Positions 60,601-64,000 of a DNA stretch of 64,000 nt are shown one piece after another (positions within the stretch are counted from its first letter, which is position 1; every line of letters starts with the position of its first letter). The stretch is from Citrus sinensis (lineage: Eukaryota > Streptophyta > Magnoliopsida > Sapindales > Rutaceae), in NCBI RefSeq assembly GCF_022201045.2, contig NC_068559.1:29147501-29211500 (forward strand). The letters are read 5' to 3'. Both the position numbers and the translations under genes were made by a program. The notes under the pieces were generated by a model. The model saw nothing but the letters and a program-made list of their open reading frames with translations. It had not been told where the DNA came from and did not search any database.

Positions 60601-63269
60601 CTGCATAACCCATCCTTCTTCAGGAATCTTTTGTGCCTTGGCAACAAGCCCATTGATACGAATTTTAAATTCTTCATACTCTCTCTGCAACAAAAGGCAA
60701 GATGTAAGTGATATTCAAGGAGAATGAAGCAGCAGGTATGATTGCACAATAAATCTTGCCTTCATAGCTCTACGATCTTTGACAAATGACGGTTGGACTT
60801 TATCCTTTAAGTAGTCAATTTTTTGAGCAAAGTACCATTCCGGAGCCCGAGGTTCAATGTTATATTTCTTGCAGAAGGGTACCCATTTTCTTGCAAATTC
60901 AGACGTTTCAGATAGTGCTTCAAATGTCAACATAGCTGCACCGTCATCAGATACATAGCAAGAGACTTTGTCAACAGGGTAGTCAACTGCAAGAATAGAC
61001 AGCACAGTGTTGGCTGTCACAAGAGGAGGCTCCTTTAATGGGTCAACAGTACTGACAAAAATGTCAACAGCAGCCAACTGTGATGGTTCCCCTTCCCGTT
61101 CATACCTGTTACTCGTATACATTTGATGTCATTCAGAAAAAGAATCAGAATTTGTTCTAATATGACACAAGTAGACGAATTAGACAGAGATGGTACCTCA
61201 GAGAAAGCCTGTCGAGATATGTCTCGCGATTTACTGGAAGCCATTTGGGGAACTGATCAAATATCCAGGATATTGCAAACCAGATCTCACATATCACAGA
61301 TATCAACCACAGAGCAATGGCATTGTGCACAGGATTTTTTATTCGGTAGTACAAGAAAATGCCAAGAATAATGAGTCGCAGAAAAATAACCATCCTGTAA
61401 GGATTTATCCTAGATGATGGAATGGGAACCTTCCTTGAGAGAGGTTGTCGGGCTTCATCATTCCTATAAGACAAAAGCAATTAGACTTGAGATTATTATA
61501 CTTGCAAACCAATGACTAGTGGTCATGCTTATTGAACGACAGTCCCTGCACAAATGACAAAGTCTGCTAGGAGTGAAAAAAGATCTCACTGTGAAATTGT
61601 GAAATGCCTTGAGACAGTGAAGCTGATGTAATCAAGCACAAGACAAAACATGGCAATATACAAAGGAAAATTCATAGAATTCAATCAGGTAGGAACTCAC
61701 AGTAAGGAATCATCCACAAGCACATCGGTGCTAGCATCAATATCCCCACCACCCCTCTCAGATGTTGCCTGACCAGTGCTCATAGGAACAACATTCTTCT
61801 CCTGCTTCATCTTCCAGCCATCAACTCTCTCTTTCCATGCCACATTGCCTAATCCAGGTGATCCAAACTCCCTTACAGGATCCACAACCCTAATACTAGC
61901 TGCAAAAAGAGTAGTTCCCAGGACCAAGAATTAATACCAGAAAGGAATGACGATAGCATCAGGAAAAAGTAGCTTGTGAAAGGATGTACATACGTGATTG
62001 ATTAATATCGCCTGAGTAATGGATACGTTTGCCAGGGCCAACTCCAGGAGATGCCATGGAGAGATGTTCAGGCGATGCAGCAGACAGTTCCCCAGAAACC
62101 TAGCAGGAATGGCCAAAAGATTATTTGACTTCGATCTATCCGCAAAAAGATAAATAGCATGCCAGAAGGTTACTGACGTACCTCCTGCCCACCAGTCAGC
62201 CGAGGAATATGGTTATGAGAAACCTCATTGTCATATTTTGGAGCACTGGCATCCTCCCCTTGTCCGTATCTCATATGCCAGCCCAACATGCGCTCTGAAA
62301 TTTTTTGCTTTTGGTTTTGATTTTCCGATGAGTAATTGAAATCGCTTGCTCCATCATCAGCATCGCCATCTTCTTCTCGATCCCCTAGAATAGCAGGACT
62401 ACCTGGAAAACAATGAGCAAAGTATGTCATCCAGTATCATCCATCAAGGAAAAAGAATTAGAAGTGGGAGAAAATCCTTGGCATTTACATTCTATAATGT
62501 CAATAAAATTTGATCAGCTTTAAATGTTATGGATCGCATTGTATTTACAAATTCATATTTAATACTTCGAAGTAAAGCATCTAATGAATATTTAGTAATG
62601 CATTGTTTAACAAACCTTTGTGCTTTTTATATCTAGTTTTGCACTGAGGGCAAGACTGGTTCCCATCCTTCCTCTCATACTCATAGCAGGGTCTGCAAAC
62701 GGGAAATGCACATACATCGCAAGCAACAAATGGATTACCATCCACAGTTTTGCCGACGTTATCACCACAGATCTGGCAAACCTGCCCACCCAAGTTCTTA
62801 ATGGACTTCACCTGAGCAGCAAAACAAAAATTATTAAAGCCCATCCAATTCAAAGGCCTTAAAAGGCAATATCTATTAATCTAACACCACATAATGACAA
62901 ATCTAGAACAAACCAGCAAACCCAACTCTGTCTGCATATCAAAAACATCAAGAACAGTTGAGAGTTCAGGCACTGCTTATATCTATTGCCAACTCAGTTG
63001 CTTGAGACAAACCATGAAATCCATTAAAAGACAATAATAAACACGCAAACTGTTTAGCTTAAATGGAATGATGTTCTTCACACCATAGAATGCAAAACAT
63101 CATAAAATTTCTTCAATACAATCATTTTCTTTCTCTTTTTTTGTTTCCCCCTCAGTTTTCTAATCAATGAAACAATGAAAGACAAATCATTAACTTCAAA
63201 AACTAACATAGCTAGACAAATGAATCAGAAGTTATTTGATAGTACCCCTGTTTCTCCCTCTGATTCCAT
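57612..63269 (-). CDS. CESA3: Cellulose synthase catalytic subunit, CESA3 type (primary wall)
   Basis: Fourteen exons on the minus strand: 63269-63246, 62811-62616, 62402-62182, 62099-61994, 61899-61701, 61463-61197, 61105-60760, 60684-60547, 60154-60029, 59945-59733, 59545-59281, 59137-58935, 58655-58305 and 58196-57612. They join to 1079 residues (Arabidopsis CESA3 has 1065). Start MESEGETG; the RING-type zinc finger has eight cysteines, C20, C23, C39, C42, C47, C50, C62 and C65. Catalytic motifs: DDG with D391/D392, DCD at 558-560, TED at 777-779 and QVLRW at 817-821. Eight membrane helices are expected, two before and six after the catalytic domain; the end is CGINC. The closest match I recall is CESA3 ([33 protein letters not shown]), a subunit of primary-wall complexes that polymerise UDP-glucose at the plasma membrane. 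All introns are GT-AG except intron 7, which is GC-AG. Confidence 0.96.
60685..60759 (-). other. GC-AG intron 7 of the cellulose synthase gene
   Basis: The exon ends ATG AAG and the intron begins GCAAGA, a close match to the GC-donor consensus AG|GCAAGT. It ends TTGTTGCAG. Joining here restores [16 protein letters not shown], the invariant CESA sequence, in phase 0. The nearest GT alternative would add residues inside this conserved block. The intron is only 75 bases. Confidence 0.85.
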
Positions 63270-64000
63270 GTTACTTTCTTCTATTCGTTCAAATTTGAGC
63301 AACAAATATAGAATATAGTTCTTGTCTCAGCAAGATCTCTGCATGCCTGGCAGTTCAACAACTAGTAATTCTCGCAAATTGCTCGAGTTTAAAGCTCAGA
63401 TCTGCAAAAGAGAGCGCGGATCAGATAGTCTCGTTCAATAAACACTGTCTATTAATATGATTCAGTTTAATTTCCAGTTAAAACAAATATGTAGCAAAAT
63501 AGAAAAACACACACTGCAAATTTGCATCAGTCAGTTAGTGAACTTCAGCAAACAAATAGGAAAAAAGGGGCAAATATCTCATACTGGAATGCAAATAAAT
63601 TCAATTGGATGTTCTCTCGCTTTCCTCGATTTTCTCGGTTACCAAACAGCACATTAACAAAGTCAAATCTAAATCCGATTCACAAATTTAAGGAAAGACA
63701 AAATCAGATCTCAGACAAATAATCCATCAATGTGCCCAAAATTAAATGATAATAAAAAAATGTTAATCGACATTTGATAAGCAGACCACGGAATCGGAGA
63801 TCAATGAGCTGTGAGACTGACCAAAATGATCCGACCTGACCTGAGTAGACGAGCAATTCAAAATAACAGACAGCCAGTGACGATCTCTATAAATAGATCA
63901 ATACATATAATTTTTAAAAAATAATAATAAAATTTGCTTCTGTTTAATTAGCTGTACATCGAGAAATGACTTGAAATACACGAAAACGACACATCAACAA
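63270..64000 (-). promoter_or_regulatory. 5' leader and upstream region of the cellulose synthase gene
   Basis: On the minus strand an acceptor (CTTTTGCAG, CAG at 63404-63402) lies about 130 bases before the ATG. This suggests a second leader exon, 63401-63270, and a 5' UTR intron whose donor I could not place with confidence. The rest of the leader, and perhaps the core promoter, runs toward the window edge. Open frames here (63457-63657 and 63522-63722, plus strand) have no family content. Confidence 0.5.

Noticed and set aside
1-64000. LTR retroelements, virus-derived elements, CRISPR arrays or bacterial-type operons
   Set aside because: No long direct repeats with primer-binding sites, no integrase, reverse transcriptase or capsid sequence, no spaced identical repeats and no Shine-Dalgarno gene clusters were seen.

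Overview
The window is nuclear DNA of a flowering plant, most likely a rosid eudicot. The signs are many short exons with GT-AG introns, AT-rich introns and spacers, a cytosolic-type tRNA-Ser, plant-only families (CESA, R2R3-MYB, BIG BROTHER, RR-TZF zinc fingers, a FRD3-type MATE) and small non-autonomous DNA transposons. The proteins would fit Citrus or a relative, but I cannot prove the species. All gene models were joined by hand from splice sites, reading frame and remembered family sequences.

Layout. 1-104: the last codons of a mitochondrial ADP/ATP carrier (+). 4552-7052: RING-H2 ubiquitin ligase BIG BROTHER (+, 7 coding exons). 7517-8165: a decayed hAT-like element. 8625-10649: a plant protein of unknown function with an in-frame 66-bp tandem repeat (+). 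12809-13081: a 90-residue membrane protein (-). 14588-17331: mitochondrial ATP synthase OSCP subunit (+). 19725-20205: a foldback element. 21237-23277: a MYB46/MYB83-type secondary-wall regulator (+). 23983-24064: tRNA-Ser(GCU) (-). 24307-25800: a three-unit tandem repeat. 27179-29104 and 31602-32869: two tandem LEA_2/NHL-like membrane protein genes (+) inside a roughly 4-kb segmental duplication. 32870-42272: a long spacer with two more small elements and a probable leader exon. 42273-46273: FRD3-like MATE citrate transporter (+, 12 coding exons). 47808-49985: an ankyrin and tandem-CCCH zinc-finger protein (-). 52466-53078: a long-armed foldback element with a 10-bp target duplication. 54948-56132: a 148-residue coiled-coil protein of unknown function (-). 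57612-63269: a CESA3-type cellulose synthase (-, 14 coding exons, one GC-AG intron).

The genes do not form an operon-like system; they are independent nuclear genes. Several of them (ADP/ATP carrier, OSCP, MYB46/83, CCCH protein, FRD3) match genes I recall as linked on two duplicated Arabidopsis segments, At3g08 and At5g12-13. The block therefore looks like an inherited linkage group. CESA3, BIG BROTHER and the LEA_2 pair are not part of that recalled linkage.

I found no undescribed biological system. The points most worth a second look are the GC-AG intron in the cellulose synthase gene, the LEA_2 pair in which the second copy appears to have lost its original start codons, the tandem array built from a Tourist-like element, four elements with readable ends, and a possible long-intron leader with a short upstream ORF for the MATE gene.
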